Positions 28,002 to 37,834 of a DNA stretch of 64,000 bases are shown here, piece after piece. Source of the stretch: Rubripirellula amarantea (GTDB taxonomy: Bacteria > Planctomycetota > Planctomycetia > Pirellulales > Pirellulaceae). Made by a program: the position numbers and the translations under genes. Location: positions 62,001-126,000 of the forward strand of contig NZ_SJPI01000004.1 in NCBI RefSeq assembly GCF_007859865.1, written 5' to 3'. Numbering within the stretch: position 1 is the first letter of the stretch; each line of letters begins with the position of its first letter. A model generated the notes under the pieces. It ran no database searches, had not been told where the DNA came from, and saw only the letters and a program-made list of their open reading frames with translations.

Positions 28002-30845
28002 ATGGCACGCTACAACCCGTCCGAAATTGAACCGAAATGGCAGTCTTTTTGGGACTCAGATCAAACATTTGCGACCGACAGGCTGCCCAAGGCGTCAAAA
28101 CGGTATATTTTGGACATGTTTCCCTACCCCAGTGGTGACGGATTGCATGTGGGGCATCCGGAGGGCTACACCGCTACCGACATCGTTTCTCGCTTCTGTC
28201 GAGCCCGTGGGATCAGCGTTCTGCATCCGATGGGGTTCGATGCATTTGGTTTACCCGCCGAGGAACACGCGATAAAGACGGGCGAACACCCGCGAATTCA
28301 AACTCAGCGAAACATAGACAACTTTACTCGGCAACTGAAAATGCTGGGTTTCAGTTACGACTGGGATCGTGTTCTCTCTACTACCGACGAGGATTACTTC
28401 AAGTGGACCCAGTGGATCTTCCTAGAACTCTTTGACACCTGGTTCGACGAGGAATCCAACAAAGGTCGCCCCATTTCGGAACTGCCGATTCCGGACCCAA
28501 TCCGCCAGGAAGGCCAAGCTAGCATCGAGGCCTATCGGGATTCAAAGCGTTTGGCCTACCAGGATGATGCATTGGTGAACTGGTGTCCCGCCTTGGGCAC
28601 AGTCCTCGCTAACGAGGAAGTCAAAGACGGACTGAGCGACCGTGGCGACCATCCCGTCCAACGAATCCCCCTTCGACAATGGATGCTGCGGATTACCGCC
28701 TACGCCGAACGATTGCTCGAAGGGCTCGACGACCTCGATTGGCCAGTCGGGATTAAGAAGTTGCAACAGGATTGGATCGGCCGTAGCACAGGAGCCGAGG
28801 TCGACTTTTACATCGGTGGCACCGACGACTCGACATGGCGCAGCCAACGGAAATCGGGTGGACTGCCCGAGGTCGCAGACGACGATTCGCTTCGTGTCTA
28901 CACCACCCGCCCCGATACGCTTTTTGGTGCGACCTACATGGTCGTCTCGCCAGAGCATCCGCTCGTGGACAAGTTGACCGTAGATGCACAACGCCAAGCT
29001 GTAAGCGATTACCGCGAAAAAGCGTCCTTCAAGAGCGATCGCGAACGCACGGATGGCGGCAAGGAAAAAACGGGCGTCTTCACTGGGTCACACGCGATCA
29101 ATCCGGTCACCGGCAAACCGATTCCAGTTTGGATTGCTGATTATGTTCTGGCGGGCTATGGAACCGGCGCGATCATGGCGGTACCGGCGCACGATGATCG
29201 CGACTTTGAATTTGCTAAGCAATTCGAATTGCCCGTGATTCCCGTCGTTGATCCACCGGCGGACCTCGAAGACCGTGAAGCGATCCTCGCTGGCGAAGTC
29301 TGCTTCGTCGCCGAAGGTCAAGCTATCAACAGCGGTGAATTTGATGGGCAAACCACCGAACAAGTTAAGGCAGCAGTAACGGCTTCGCTGGCCAACGATG
29401 GCTTGGGACGCGAAGCCGTCAATTTCAAATTGCGAGATTGGCTATTCAGTCGCCAACGTTTCTGGGGCGAACCTTTTCCCATCTTGCATGAAGTTGACGC
29501 TGATAACGAACCCACCGGTATCAAGCGAGCGGTCCCGTTTGATCAATTACCCGTAACGCTTCCCGATTTGGAAGACTTCAAACCGCACGGTCGGCCCGAA
29601 CCACCATTGGCTAAGGCGGACGACGATTGGTTGTACACCACGATCGACGGCAAACGCTATCGTCGCGAGACTAATACGATGCCTCAGTGGGCAGGATCTT
29701 GCTGGTACTTCTTGCGGTACATCGATCCCAAGAACAAGACCGCAATGGTCGACCCCGAACTTGAGAAGGCTTGGATGCCCGTGGACCTCTATGTCGGCGG
29801 CGCGGAACACGCGGTTTTGCATTTGCTCTACTCGCGGTTTTGGCACAAGGTCCTGTACGACCGAGGTCATGTTTCGACACCCGAGCCATTTGGCCGACTG
29901 GTCAACCAAGGCATGATCTTGGGTGCGCCCCAGTACCACATGTCGCCAACCGCCTACCAAGAATCCAAGTCGACGCTTGCCGATATTGGCTTGGAGGGAA
30001 CAACCGTTGGCGAAGGTGACAAAGCGACCGTTGTTCTTCGTCACATCGATGACCATTCGGATCTTCGTGACGACGAAACGGAAAAGAAGAAAGGCAAGAC
30101 CACCATTTCGGGCACAGACATTGGCGTGTTGGCGAAGGCTGACAAGATGTCCAAGAGCCGTGGAAACGTGGTAAACCCCGACGACATCGTGCGCGAGTAT
30201 GGTGCCGACTCGTTAAGACTTTACGAAATGTTCATGGGGCCACTCGAAGCAACCAAACCATGGTCGATGGATGGAGTCGGCGGAGTACGCAACTTCCTTG
30301 ATCGCGTTTGGCGGATGATCGTCGATTCTCGATCCGACAACGACGATTTGAATTCAGCCATCAACGACGAATCGCTAAACGAAGACGACAATCGGGTTCT
30401 TCACCAAACGATCAAGAAAGTCACCGAAGACACCGAAGCGATGAGCTTCAACACCGCGATCGCGCGAATGATGGAGTTCACCAATCACTTCAGCAAGAGT
30501 GATTCTCGTCCAAGAGCGACAATGAACACATTCCTGATTTTGCTAGCGCCTTACGCTCCTCACTTGGCAGAGGAACTGTGGTCGAAACTTGGTGGGACCG
30601 GTTCGATCGCTCGTCAGCCTTGGCCGACCTGGGACGAATCAGCGATAGCCTCATCGACGATTGAAGTCCCGGTTCAGGTAAACGGAAAGATCAAGGCCAA
30701 GCTGCAGGTTGCCGCAGACATCGGAAAGGATGACCTCGCCAAAGTCGCGTTGGCTGATTCCGCAATCAAGGATCTGATCGAAGGTAAAACGATTGTGAAG
30801 CAGATCGTAGTGCCAGGACGTTTGGTCAACTTGGTCGTCAAGTAA
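28002..30845 (+). CDS. leuS: Leucyl-tRNA synthetase
   Basis: A 947-residue class I synthetase that charges tRNA-Leu. The HIGH signature reads HVGH near residue 49 ([14 protein letters not shown]). The CP1 editing domain has [12 protein letters not shown] and the [13 protein letters not shown] motif. KMSKS starts near 715, followed by the anticodon-binding domain and the small C-terminal domain ([11 protein letters not shown]). It is the bacterial type. The length exceeds E. coli LeuRS (860 residues) by about 90, mostly in insertions within the editing domain and ahead of KMSKS (Asp/Lys-rich segment near 680-705). The start at 28002 gives [14 protein letters not shown], the family N-terminus. 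Confidence 0.97.
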   Translation: MARYNPSEIEPKWQSFWDSDQTFATDRLPKASKRYILDMFPYPSGDGLHVGHPEGYTATDIVSRFCRARGISVLHPMGFDAFGLPAEEHAIKTGEHPRIQTQRNIDNFTRQLKMLGFSYDWDRVLSTTDEDYFKWTQWIFLELFDTWFDEESNKGRPISELPIPDPIRQEGQASIEAYRDSKRLAYQDDALVNWCPALGTVLANEEVKDGLSDRGDHPVQRIPLRQWMLRITAYAERLLEGLDDLDWPVGIKKLQQDWIGRSTGAEVDFYIGGTDDSTWRSQRKSGGLPEVADDDSLRVYTTRPDTLFGATYMVVSPEHPLVDKLTVDAQRQAVSDYREKASFKSDRERTDGGKEKTGVFTGSHAINPVTGKPIPVWIADYVLAGYGTGAIMAVPAHDDRDFEFAKQFELPVIPVVDPPADLEDREAILAGEVCFVAEGQAINSGEFDGQTTEQVKAAVTASLANDGLGREAVNFKLRDWLFSRQRFWGEPFPILHEVDADNEPTGIKRAVPFDQLPVTLPDLEDFKPHGRPEPPLAKADDDWLYTTIDGKRYRRETNTMPQWAGSCWYFLRYIDPKNKTAMVDPELEKAWMPVDLYVGGAEHAVLHLLYSRFWHKVLYDRGHVSTPEPFGRLVNQGMILGAPQYHMSPTAYQESKSTLADIGLEGTTVGEGDKATVVLRHIDDHSDLRDDETEKKKGKTTISGTDIGVLAKADKMSKSRGNVVNPDDIVREYGADSLRLYEMFMGPLEATKPWSMDGVGGVRNFLDRVWRMIVDSRSDNDDLNSAINDESLNEDDNRVLHQTIKKVTEDTEAMSFNTAIARMMEFTNHFSKSDSRPRATMNTFLILLAPYAPHLAEELWSKLGGTGSIARQPWPTWDESAIASSTIEVPVQVNGKIKAKLQVAADIGKDDLAKVALADSAIKDLIEGKTIVKQIVVPGRLVNLVVK

Positions 30846-30917
30846 GCTACTCGGTCCTCTCAAGAAACCTCCGCTTTCCCCTCCTCCCTTATCCCCTCCC
30901 TGTTAGATAAAAGCACT

Positions 30918-31961
30918 ATGAGTATTGGCATCGGAATCATCGGTTGCGGCATGATCGCGAACTTTCACGCTCGCGCAATCGCGGACGCAAAAGGTGCTCA
31001 TCTCGTGGGCGTGGCGGCTAGGCGTCCAGATGCGGCAGCGGAATTTGCCGCTCAGCACAACGTGAAAGCCTTTGAATCCATTGAATCGATGCTTGCCGAT
31101 CCTTCGATTCAGGTGATTTCGGTTTGCACGCCAAGCGGCGCTCATTTGGATCCCGCAGTGGCGGCCGCTCGCGCGGGCAAGCATGTGGTGGTTGAGAAAC
31201 CACTAGAAGTTACCACCGAACGCTGCGACGAGATCATCCAGGCGTGCGATGAGGCTGGCGTGCGATTGGCAGTCACCTTCCAAAGTCGCTTTCACGAATC
31301 TAGCCAATTAATGAAGACTGCCGTCGAGCAGGGACGCTTTGGCAAAATCACCATGGGCGATGCTTACGTGAAGTGGTATCGAAGCCAAGAGTACTACGAC
31401 AGCGGTGCCTGGCGCGGGACCTGGAAACTCGACGGCGGTGGAGCGTTGATGAACCAAGCGATCCATTCCGTGGACTTGTTGCTTTGGTTGATGGGTGATG
31501 TTGCTGAAATCAGTGCGATGACCGCGACAATGACTCACGAGCGCATTGAAGTCGAAGACGTTGCCGTTGCGACGTTGCGTTTTAAAAACGGTGCCCTTGG
31601 TGTGATCGAAGCCACCACGACTGCGTATCCGGGATCACTGAAACGAATTGAAATCAGTGGCTCGCATGGCACGGCTATCTTGGAAGAAGAAGACATCAAG
31701 CAATGGGAATTTGCCGAAGAAACAGCCGACGATGAACAGGTGCGCCAGACCATGGCTGGCAAAACCAAGACCGGTGGTGGTGCTGGTGATCCCAAAGCGA
31801 TCGGCCATCACGGACATAGCCTGCTGTTTGAAGAAGTTGTCGCTTCCATCAACGAGGATCGGCCATCGATCCTAGATGGTCACGAAGGTCGCCGCAGTGT
31901 TGAAGTGATCCGCGCTATCTACGACAGCGCGGCAACGGGAAAAACCATCAAGCTCGGTTAA
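30918..31961 (+). CDS. Gfo/Idh/MocA-family oxidoreductase
   Basis: A 347-residue NAD(P)-dependent dehydrogenase. A Rossmann motif (GIIGCGMIANFHA) is at the N-terminus, EKPLEVT near 94 carries the conserved Lys, and the C-terminal alpha/beta domain starts near 125 (GGGALMNQAIHSVDLL carries the conserved His). There is no signal peptide, unlike the Tat-exported relatives common in planctomycetes, so it acts in the cytosol. A role in sugar or inositol catabolism is inferred from the family; substrate unknown. The stop overlaps the stop of the convergent DUF1552 gene by 4 bases (TTAA shared). Confidence 0.9.
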   Translation: MSIGIGIIGCGMIANFHARAIADAKGAHLVGVAARRPDAAAEFAAQHNVKAFESIESMLADPSIQVISVCTPSGAHLDPAVAAARAGKHVVVEKPLEVTTERCDEIIQACDEAGVRLAVTFQSRFHESSQLMKTAVEQGRFGKITMGDAYVKWYRSQEYYDSGAWRGTWKLDGGGALMNQAIHSVDLLLWLMGDVAEISAMTATMTHERIEVEDVAVATLRFKNGALGVIEATTTAYPGSLKRIEISGSHGTAILEEEDIKQWEFAEETADDEQVRQTMAGKTKTGGGAGDPKAIGHHGHSLLFEEVVASINEDRPSILDGHEGRRSVEVIRAIYDSAATGKTIKLG

Positions 31962-33322
31962 CTTAGCTTGTCCAGCGGTCCCTTGCTGTCTCCAAAACTA
32001 TCGGCTTTCGCACCCATCTGTTGCATCATCCATACGTAAAGATTGCACAGAGGCGTTTCTTTCTGGTATCGGATGTGTCGACCGGTTTTGATTCGCCCGC
32101 CGGCACCGCCGGCCAAGATGATCGGCAAATCGTCATGATTGTGGCGATCACCGTCACTGATGCCGCTGCCGTAAACCAACATGCAATTATCCAGCAACGT
32201 ACCGTTGCCTTCGGGGACCTGCTTCATGCGGCTTAACAGGTAATTGAAGCGATCGATGTGGTATCGATTGATCCTCGCAATGTTATCTTGCTTATGCGGA
32301 CTCTTGCCATGGTGCGAGGATTCATGATGCCCCTCGGTGACTCCGATATCCGGATACGATCGGTTGCTACCAGCGTTAGTGAACATGAACGAAAGAATAC
32401 GCGTGCTATCGGTTTGGTACGCCAGCGTGACCATGTCCATCATTAGTTCGGCATGCTTGCTTAGTTCTTTCGGCACGCCGCTCGGCCTTGGGTAATCCGG
32501 CACGCCGTCTTCACTCATGCGGAGCTTCTCTGCACCGCCGACACGTTTTTCAACGTCGCGAACCGAGTACAGGTATTCATCAAGCTTGCGCTGGTCCACG
32601 GGCGGCAGCGTTTTGTGAAGTTGTTTCGCATCCTCAAGCACAAAGTCAAGGATGCTCTTGCGATACTTTTCGCGAACACTAATGGCTTGCTTCGTTTCCT
32701 TGACGACTTGGCCCGAAAACAATCGATCAAATAAGGCGCCCGGATCAATCTCTTTCGCCATTGGGTTGGTCGGGCCTCGCCACGACATGTTCGATGCGTA
32801 GGCGCAACTGTATCCGCTGTCACAATTGCCAGCTTGGGCACTTGTTTCGAGACCAAGTTCAAGCGACGCAAAACGCGTCTTGTCGCCAACGTACTTCGCG
32901 GTCATCTGGTCAACCGAGATGCCGTTTTGAATGTCCGCCCCATTGGTTTTGCGAGGATGCGACCCGGTCAAGAAAGCAGCAACACTTCGAGCATGGTCAC
33001 CGCCCCCGTCCCCATGTGCGCGGGCTCCGTCGAGAGTAAGCCCCGTTAGGACGTTGATGTCTTTTTGGTGATCAGCAATTCGAGCTAGAGTGGGAGGAAG
33101 ATCGAACTTGAATCCGTCTTGCTTCGGCGTCCAGTCAGGCATGTGCATGCCATTGGGAACGTAGAAAAATCCCATCCGCAATGGCGGCTTTCCGTCGGAC
33201 GCCGACGCAGCAAGTAAACGGGTGGGAGACATAACGTTTAGCAGCGGCAACGCAACGGCGGTCCCCATCCCCCGCAAGACGGTTCGGCGGGACAGACTTT
33301 GAGCGTGAGTGTTTCGAGGCAT
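31958..33322 (-). CDS. Tat-exported DUF1552 protein
   Basis: A 454-residue protein with a twin-arginine signal (SRRTVLRGMG at ~10-19, then a hydrophobic core ending LLAASAS). The mature part matches the DUF1552 family of planctomycetes and verrucomicrobia (GFFYVPNGMHM, HARSVAAFLTG, GISVDQMTA, YGSGISDGDRHNHDDLPI). DUF1552 genes usually pair with DUF1592/1588/1595 cytochrome-type genes; no such partner is next to this one. Function is unestablished; the fold is related to the alkaline phosphatase-like DUF1501 group by memory only. Confidence 0.9.
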   Translation of the reverse strand: MPRNTHAQSLSRRTVLRGMGTAVALPLLNVMSPTRLLAASASDGKPPLRMGFFYVPNGMHMPDWTPKQDGFKFDLPPTLARIADHQKDINVLTGLTLDGARAHGDGGGDHARSVAAFLTGSHPRKTNGADIQNGISVDQMTAKYVGDKTRFASLELGLETSAQAGNCDSGYSCAYASNMSWRGPTNPMAKEIDPGALFDRLFSGQVVKETKQAISVREKYRKSILDFVLEDAKQLHKTLPPVDQRKLDEYLYSVRDVEKRVGGAEKLRMSEDGVPDYPRPSGVPKELSKHAELMMDMVTLAYQTDSTRILSFMFTNAGSNRSYPDIGVTEGHHESSHHGKSPHKQDNIARINRYHIDRFNYLLSRMKQVPEGNGTLLDNCMLVYGSGISDGDRHNHDDLPIILAGGAGGRIKTGRHIRYQKETPLCNLYVWMMQQMGAKADSFGDSKGPLDKLS

Positions 33323-33426
33323 GTTGATTTCTCGTAAGAGCTCAGTAATTCCAGACGCATTTGTAGAACGTTACGTTACCGCTATTGTACCTAGCGTGGC
33401 CGCCTAATGACGACAGGGATTTGCTG

Positions 33427-34209
33427 ATGCACTGGAAACCGAAAAACTCGATTGCGATTGTGACGGGTGCGAGCAGTGGAATTGGGTCCTCGCTTAGCCA
33501 ATTGCTGTGCCAGGCTGGTTGTCACGTGGTCGCGGTTGCTCGTCGGGCCGAACGATTAGAAGAGCTTGCGGGTACCGTTCCCAATGGATCGCTGTCCACC
33601 GTTGTAGGTGACATCACCCAACCGGAAACGCGATCACGCGTTTTAGACGTGGCGACAACCCAAGGCGACGGCCGACTTGACTTGCTGATCAATAACGCGG
33701 GCATCGGAGCGATCGGACCGTTCTCGGACGCTTCCCCGGAACGACTGCGGCAAATCATGGAAGTGAACTTTTTCGCTCCCGTTGAACTGACCCGCATTTG
33801 CATCCCAGCTTTGCGACTCGGGCGTTCACCGGTGATCTGCAACATCAGCAGCGTACTAGGTCACCGAGCAGTTCCGAACAAAAGCGAATACTGCGCCAGT
33901 AAGTTTGCCATTCACGGGTTCAGCGATTCGCTTCGTGCCGAACTAGCGTGCGACGGAATTCAGGTCACCTTGGTGAGCCCTAGCACGACCCGCAGCGAAT
34001 TTTTTGACTCGCTCATCGACACCGCTTCCGACAGCTCATCTAAAAGCCTGGGAAGCTGGTCTCCCCAAAAAGTGGCCCGCTCAACGATTGCTGCAATCCG
34101 CTGGCGGCGCAGCGAGGTTGTGTTGAGCCTTGGTGGGAAGGCACTTGTCTATGCCGATCGACTTTCGCCACCACTCTTGAATGCGATTCTCGCAAAGTCC
34201 AAAGCATAA
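33427..34209 (+). CDS. Short-chain dehydrogenase/reductase
   Basis: A 260-residue classical SDR. The cofactor loop TGASSGIG is at residues 13-20, NNAG near 85, and the catalytic Ser (NISS), Tyr155 and Lys159 (SEYCASK) are in place. It follows the fatty-acyl or sterol-type SDR pattern but the substrate is not evident. The ATG at 33427 starts the domain cleanly; an upstream in-frame TTG/GTG start is less likely. A FabZ-like gene converges from the other side. The stop codon lies in the first unit of a short tandem duplication. Confidence 0.9.
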   Translation: MHWKPKNSIAIVTGASSGIGSSLSQLLCQAGCHVVAVARRAERLEELAGTVPNGSLSTVVGDITQPETRSRVLDVATTQGDGRLDLLINNAGIGAIGPFSDASPERLRQIMEVNFFAPVELTRICIPALRLGRSPVICNISSVLGHRAVPNKSEYCASKFAIHGFSDSLRAELACDGIQVTLVSPSTTRSEFFDSLIDTASDSSSKSLGSWSPQKVARSTIAAIRWRRSEVVLSLGGKALVYADRLSPPLLNAILAKSKA

Positions 34210-34237
34210 AGCGGATCGAAACATAAGCGGATCGAAC
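34205..34237 (+). repeat. Stop-codon-overlapping tandem duplication (16-17 bp x 2)
   Basis: Two copies of CATAA(A)GCGGATCGAA in tandem. The TAA of the first is the SDR stop codon, and the second copy carries another TAA. Copies differ by one A and by the last base. Confidence 0.85.
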
Positions 34238-34262
34238 GAAGACAGCGTCACGAACCGATGCT

Positions 34263-34301
34263 CGAGAGCGCCGCTGTAGACCGCTGCTCTAGACCGCTGC
34301 T
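34263..34301 (-). repeat. 13-bp tandem repeat just after a stop codon, three copies
   Basis: Read on the minus strand, the FabZ-like gene stops (TAG) and one base later three 13-base units follow: AGCAGCGGTCTAG, AGCAGCGGTCTAC and a diverged AGCGGCGCTCTCG. The first unit ends in TAG, echoing the real stop. It faces the duplication after the convergent SDR gene. Confidence 0.88.
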
Positions 34302-34302
34302 T

Positions 34303-34839
34303 CTAGGAAGAAAGCTTCTCAGCCATCGCGTTTTCGATTGCTTCGACCGGGATCGGGATCCCCTTCAAAGTTCCCTCAACGACAATCAAATCACCCACGA
34401 CTCCTTGGAAGGAAGCGACGATCATTCGATTTCGGCGAGCCTTAACCAGCTTGACCATCAGGATCAATTTATCGCCAGGCATTACGACGCCGCGAAACCG
34501 CACATCGTCGACTCCGCCAAAACCGACAATCTCGGCGCCAAGCAGATCGTTCTTTTGGGTGAAGTAGCTCGAAAGCTGAGCCACACATTCCAACATGACC
34601 ACGCCGGGCATCAACGGCATTCCGGGCATGTGGCCACGGACCCAAAACTCTTGGTCCGTAATTTCTTTAAGGGCGGCGCAGCAGTTCGTCTCGAGATCCT
34701 CGTAAAGGATCGCGGTGAGCTGTTCCATTTCAAATCGCTGCGGATTCAATTTGCGAATCGCCTCGATGTCCGCAATGGGATTATCGAGGTCAAGCAGCGA
34801 GGGGTCGATGATGAATTTACTCTTCACGGCCGTCTTCAA
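34303..34839 (-). CDS. FabZ-like 3-hydroxyacyl-ACP dehydratase
   Basis: A 178-residue hot-dog-fold dehydratase. The catalytic His70 (VRGHMPGMPLMPG) and Glu84 (MLECVAQLS) of the FabZ type are present. It should remove water from beta-hydroxyacyl chains on acyl carrier protein. It is longer than E. coli FabZ (151) because of a ~40-residue N-terminal segment (DPSLLDLDNPIADIEAIRKL). Planctomycetes often carry several FabZ paralogues, so a specialised lipid role is possible. The bL37-like gene lies upstream on the same strand. Confidence 0.85.
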   Translation of the reverse strand: MKTAVKSKFIIDPSLLDLDNPIADIEAIRKLNPQRFEMEQLTAILYEDLETNCCAALKEITDQEFWVRGHMPGMPLMPGVVMLECVAQLSSYFTQKNDLLGAEIVGFGGVDDVRFRGVVMPGDKLILMVKLVKARRNRMIVASFQGVVGDLIVVEGTLKGIPIPVEAIENAMAEKLSS

Positions 34840-34900
34840 AAGTCATTTGTGCGAGACTGTGGAAAGAGGATGACTGCGGCAAGCTGGAAAACCAACTTGT

Positions 34901-34999
34901 TTAGGTCTTCACCTTTCGACGCTTGGCCTTACGCGCCTTGGCGCTTGCCGGACGTCGGCCGTGGTTGGCTTTTTTAAGTTTATGGTGTGGCTTCGCCAT
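34901..34999 (-). CDS. Very small basic protein resembling ribosomal protein bL37
   Basis: A 32-residue ORF starting MAKPHHKLKKANHG and ending KAKRRKVKT. Over half the residues are Lys, Arg or His. The central KANHGRRP resembles the KANHGKRPN end of the mycobacterial large-subunit protein bL37 as I recall it. The composition is that of a small ribosomal protein threaded into rRNA. It lies in a ~325-base gap between larger genes that otherwise looks empty. No strong ribosome-binding site is seen (GTTTGAGATC precedes the ATG). An rRNA-binding role is inferred from composition and the short motif. Confidence 0.72.
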   Translation of the reverse strand: MAKPHHKLKKANHGRRPASAKARKAKRRKVKT

Positions 35000-35164
35000 G
35001 ATCTCAAACTGGATAGAGGAAACGTTGGAAACGGGTTGGGCCGAATGATGTCGACGGTACCCGAATCGAGAAAGATAGCATGAAATGCCCGCGACGTGTA
35101 CCCACGGACGCGTGGGCCAAAGTCAGGAATTTTCGCGAAACATACGTGATTCGGTGAGGCGACA

Positions 35165-36541
35165 CTAGCGGTATCGAGCGGTACCATCAGCCCAATTTGC
35201 CGCCGAATTTAGATCTGAACCACCCCGGGACATCCCCATTTCAGGTTGAGGCTGGGCCGAACTGTATCGTCCGCTATTGCGAACCGAGGGTGGCATCATG
35301 GGTGCGATCGGTTGCTGGTTTCGTTGACGAACGATCGCTTGGCTTTGCCAATCGTCTTGGTTTCCCGAGGTGGCAACCCGGGATTGTTGTCCGTTGGCAC
35401 GTGGATCATTGACCCCTTGGCGGTTGTCAGGTCCTTGGCGGTTTTCTGGCGGTCTCGAAATCGCATTGCTGGCGAGCCCCGCTCCGGCGTTCGGCTGATT
35501 CGCCGCCACAGGAACAGCAGCACCAGTTTGATGAATTTGTTGTTGGCGTTTGTACCAACCTCCGTCAGAAAGGCTTGCCAGAGCGGTCGCTTGGGAATCT
35601 TGAGATGCGATATCGCGAGGCACCGTAGGAGCATTGAGGCGATCGGGCTGCTGCTGGAATGGTGGCGATTGACCACTTGCCAGTGCGATCGCAGATTGCG
35701 GCGAGGATGGCGCTAAGTTGGGATTGGATGAACGGGATCCGGGGTTGGAAGTCCGAGGTTGCAGTTTGGCAAATTTTGCGACCGGGCCACTGCCTTCGGC
35801 CACCCAAGCCAACCAGTACTCCTGCAACTGAGCGAGCGAGTCGTATCCGTAATGCTTCTTAATATTCGCCGTCCAGGATGGGTTCTGCATGTAGTCTTGC
35901 AGGAACGTGATGAACGTCTGCGCGTCTTGCTGTTCGATCAAAAATCGGCACACCGAGTATCCCTGGGCGTACATCGGCAGCACATCGCTAGGGTATTCCG
36001 TTAACAGAAACAAACGGTTCATTGCGATGCCTCGGCGTGAACCTAAAAACTCCCGCAACTTCGCTTCGTGCTTACTTCGTTCGGATTCGTGCTCAACCGT
36101 TGTGCAGATTCCTTCGTCAGCCCAGCGGGGCAATGGACGACCAAAATGAGTTGCGAGCACAGTGTGCGTTACTTCATGCGGCAACACGCTGTCGAGAATC
36201 CGCTCAGGCGTGCCAACGACCTCCATTTGGAAATCTCGCACCGGCGATCGGTTGTACGTCGTGACCCCTTGCGCAGCCAAGTTTGGTCCCGATACCACTC
36301 GAACAGGACAGGGCGTAGGCCATGGCGGCAATCGTTGGCCGAGCCAGTATTCGGCGAGTTGATCGCGGTAGTTTTCGGCCGCTTCGCCCACCGATCGAGC
36401 CAAGGCAGGCGTTGGAGCTTGAATGATGAAGTTCTGAGTGCGAAACCCAGCGGCTTCTGCGGTGGTGCCAACCAGGGCAAGTAGAAAAAGCAAGCCGGCT
36501 GCGGGTATGCCACGAAGGCACACAGAGGTTCGGGCATCCAT
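35165..36541 (-). CDS. Secreted gluzincin-like protein (HExxH) with low-complexity tail
   Basis: A 458-residue exported protein with a signal peptide ending near AEAAG (residue ~31). Zinc-peptidase residues are visible: HEVTH at 122-126 and the third-ligand Glu at 143 in WADEG, as in peptidase MA-like (gluzincin) families. Residues ~255-458 are a Gln/Asn/Pro/Ser-rich, probably disordered tail. Proteolysis is inferred from the motif; the substrate is unknown. The last codons and stop are an imperfect 10-base duplication (TACCGCTCGA / TACCGCTAGT). Confidence 0.8.
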   Translation of the reverse strand: MDARTSVCLRGIPAAGLLFLLALVGTTAEAAGFRTQNFIIQAPTPALARSVGEAAENYRDQLAEYWLGQRLPPWPTPCPVRVVSGPNLAAQGVTTYNRSPVRDFQMEVVGTPERILDSVLPHEVTHTVLATHFGRPLPRWADEGICTTVEHESERSKHEAKLREFLGSRRGIAMNRLFLLTEYPSDVLPMYAQGYSVCRFLIEQQDAQTFITFLQDYMQNPSWTANIKKHYGYDSLAQLQEYWLAWVAEGSGPVAKFAKLQPRTSNPGSRSSNPNLAPSSPQSAIALASGQSPPFQQQPDRLNAPTVPRDIASQDSQATALASLSDGGWYKRQQQIHQTGAAVPVAANQPNAGAGLASNAISRPPENRQGPDNRQGVNDPRANGQQSRVATSGNQDDWQSQAIVRQRNQQPIAPMMPPSVRNSGRYSSAQPQPEMGMSRGGSDLNSAANWADGTARYR

Positions 36542-36751
36542 GCCGCGGAGACTCCATCAGTGGGTAGTGCCTGACAGAAGGAGCATTCGTGCATCCCGCT
36601 CGAAATCAGACCTGCGGGAGTGTAGGGCAATTCAGCAAACTAGGGAAAGGCTAAAAACGTGAGTCAAAACCCACGAATTTTGCCAAAAAGCACGATCGGG
36701 TCTGTGGGCGACGCGTGGGTGACGGACGCCTACGTTGGACTGGATTTCTCT

Positions 36752-37834
36752 TTAAGCTGCGTCGACGGGCAAATCCGGCAATTCGATATCGCCGGCCATT
36801 TGACGCAGCTTTTCCATCGCCCGGCGCTCCAATTGACGAACTCGTTCTTTCGAAATTCCTAGTCGATCAGCCAGCGATTGAAGCGTGTGGACTTTTCGAT
36901 GCGATCCCAGGGAAAATCGAGCACGGATGATTAGCTTTTCTCTTCGATCCAAGTCGTTAAGCATCACAGCCATGCGTGCCCTTAGCTCATGCCAGCGTTT
37001 TTCGCTGATCGCGCTGGAACGCTTCTCGTCGCTGATCTCGATCTCCATATCCTGCAGACCACCAAGCACCTTTTGTCGGTCTTCTTGATTTTCCACAACA
37101 GTGCGATACGAATTTCGGCGAACGACCTGGGTTGCGTAAGTGCTGAAACGGAAACCTCGCCCGAAGTCGAACTTTTCGACTGCTCGCATCAATCCGATGA
37201 TGCCATCGCTAAGAAGATCGTCGAAGGTATTGTTGGGGTTCACAAACTTCTTGACGATCGAGAACACTAACCGCAAATTCGCTTCGACAATGCGATCACG
37301 GTGCCATTCCGCCAGTGCCACCAGACGTTCGATCAGTTCCAAGCGAACTCGCGAAGGACGTTCAGGGTTGAGCAAACTGCGGTGCACGGACGCTTGGTGC
37401 ATCAGAAAGTTCATTCGCTGGAACAACATCACTTCTTGCTCAGGCTTCAGCAACGGAGCCTCGCAGAGACGACTGAGGTGAATGGGTAGATCAATCCCGC
37501 TTTTACGCAACGTCGCCATGCCCAATTCGGTCTTTCGCGGCGATAGACCAAGCGTTCCAGCAAACACCTCGGCTCCCATCCCAGGATCCGAGAACCGCGT
37601 ATTGGTAATGAATGCCAATTCTCGTTTGAGCCAAAGTTTGGTGGCAGCCCGCAGGGTTTCGTTATCGGCATCCCGGTAGTCTCGACACTGCTGATCAACG
37701 TCGTGGTTAGCGACTTCTAACTCGGAGCAGCGAACCCAGGCCGGGATCCGAGCGGGCGTCTTCGAAGGCGTGGTTTGAGCACTGGCACGCGACTTTTTCG
37801 CAGGCACTCGCTTGAGTGAGGTGGCGGCTGGCAT
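36752..37834 (-). CDS. RNA polymerase sigma-70 family factor
   Basis: A 360-residue sigma factor. Region 2 (DLLSDGIIGLMRAVEKFDFGRGFRFSTYA in pieces, ~205-235) and region 4 with helix-turn-helix (LQSLADRLGISKERVRQLERRAMEKL, near 320-345) are clear. It is longer than ECF factors and retains a region 1.2-like N-terminal part but lacks a region 1.1. The first ~35 residues are basic and disordered. It best fits a group 2/3 (non-essential RpoD-like) factor. It diverges from the MerR/B12-type gene across a 362-base region. Confidence 0.9.
   Translation of the reverse strand: MPAATSLKRVPAKKSRASAQTTPSKTPARIPAWVRCSELEVANHDVDQQCRDYRDADNETLRAATKLWLKRELAFITNTRFSDPGMGAEVFAGTLGLSPRKTELGMATLRKSGIDLPIHLSRLCEAPLLKPEQEVMLFQRMNFLMHQASVHRSLLNPERPSRVRLELIERLVALAEWHRDRIVEANLRLVFSIVKKFVNPNNTFDDLLSDGIIGLMRAVEKFDFGRGFRFSTYATQVVRRNSYRTVVENQEDRQKVLGGLQDMEIEISDEKRSSAISEKRWHELRARMAVMLNDLDRREKLIIRARFSLGSHRKVHTLQSLADRLGISKERVRQLERRAMEKLRQMAGDIELPDLPVDAA

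Noticed and set aside
29547-30056. 169-codon ORF antisense to leuS
   Set aside because: A shadow ORF opposite a conserved synthetase gene. Composition follows the complementary codons and no family is seen.
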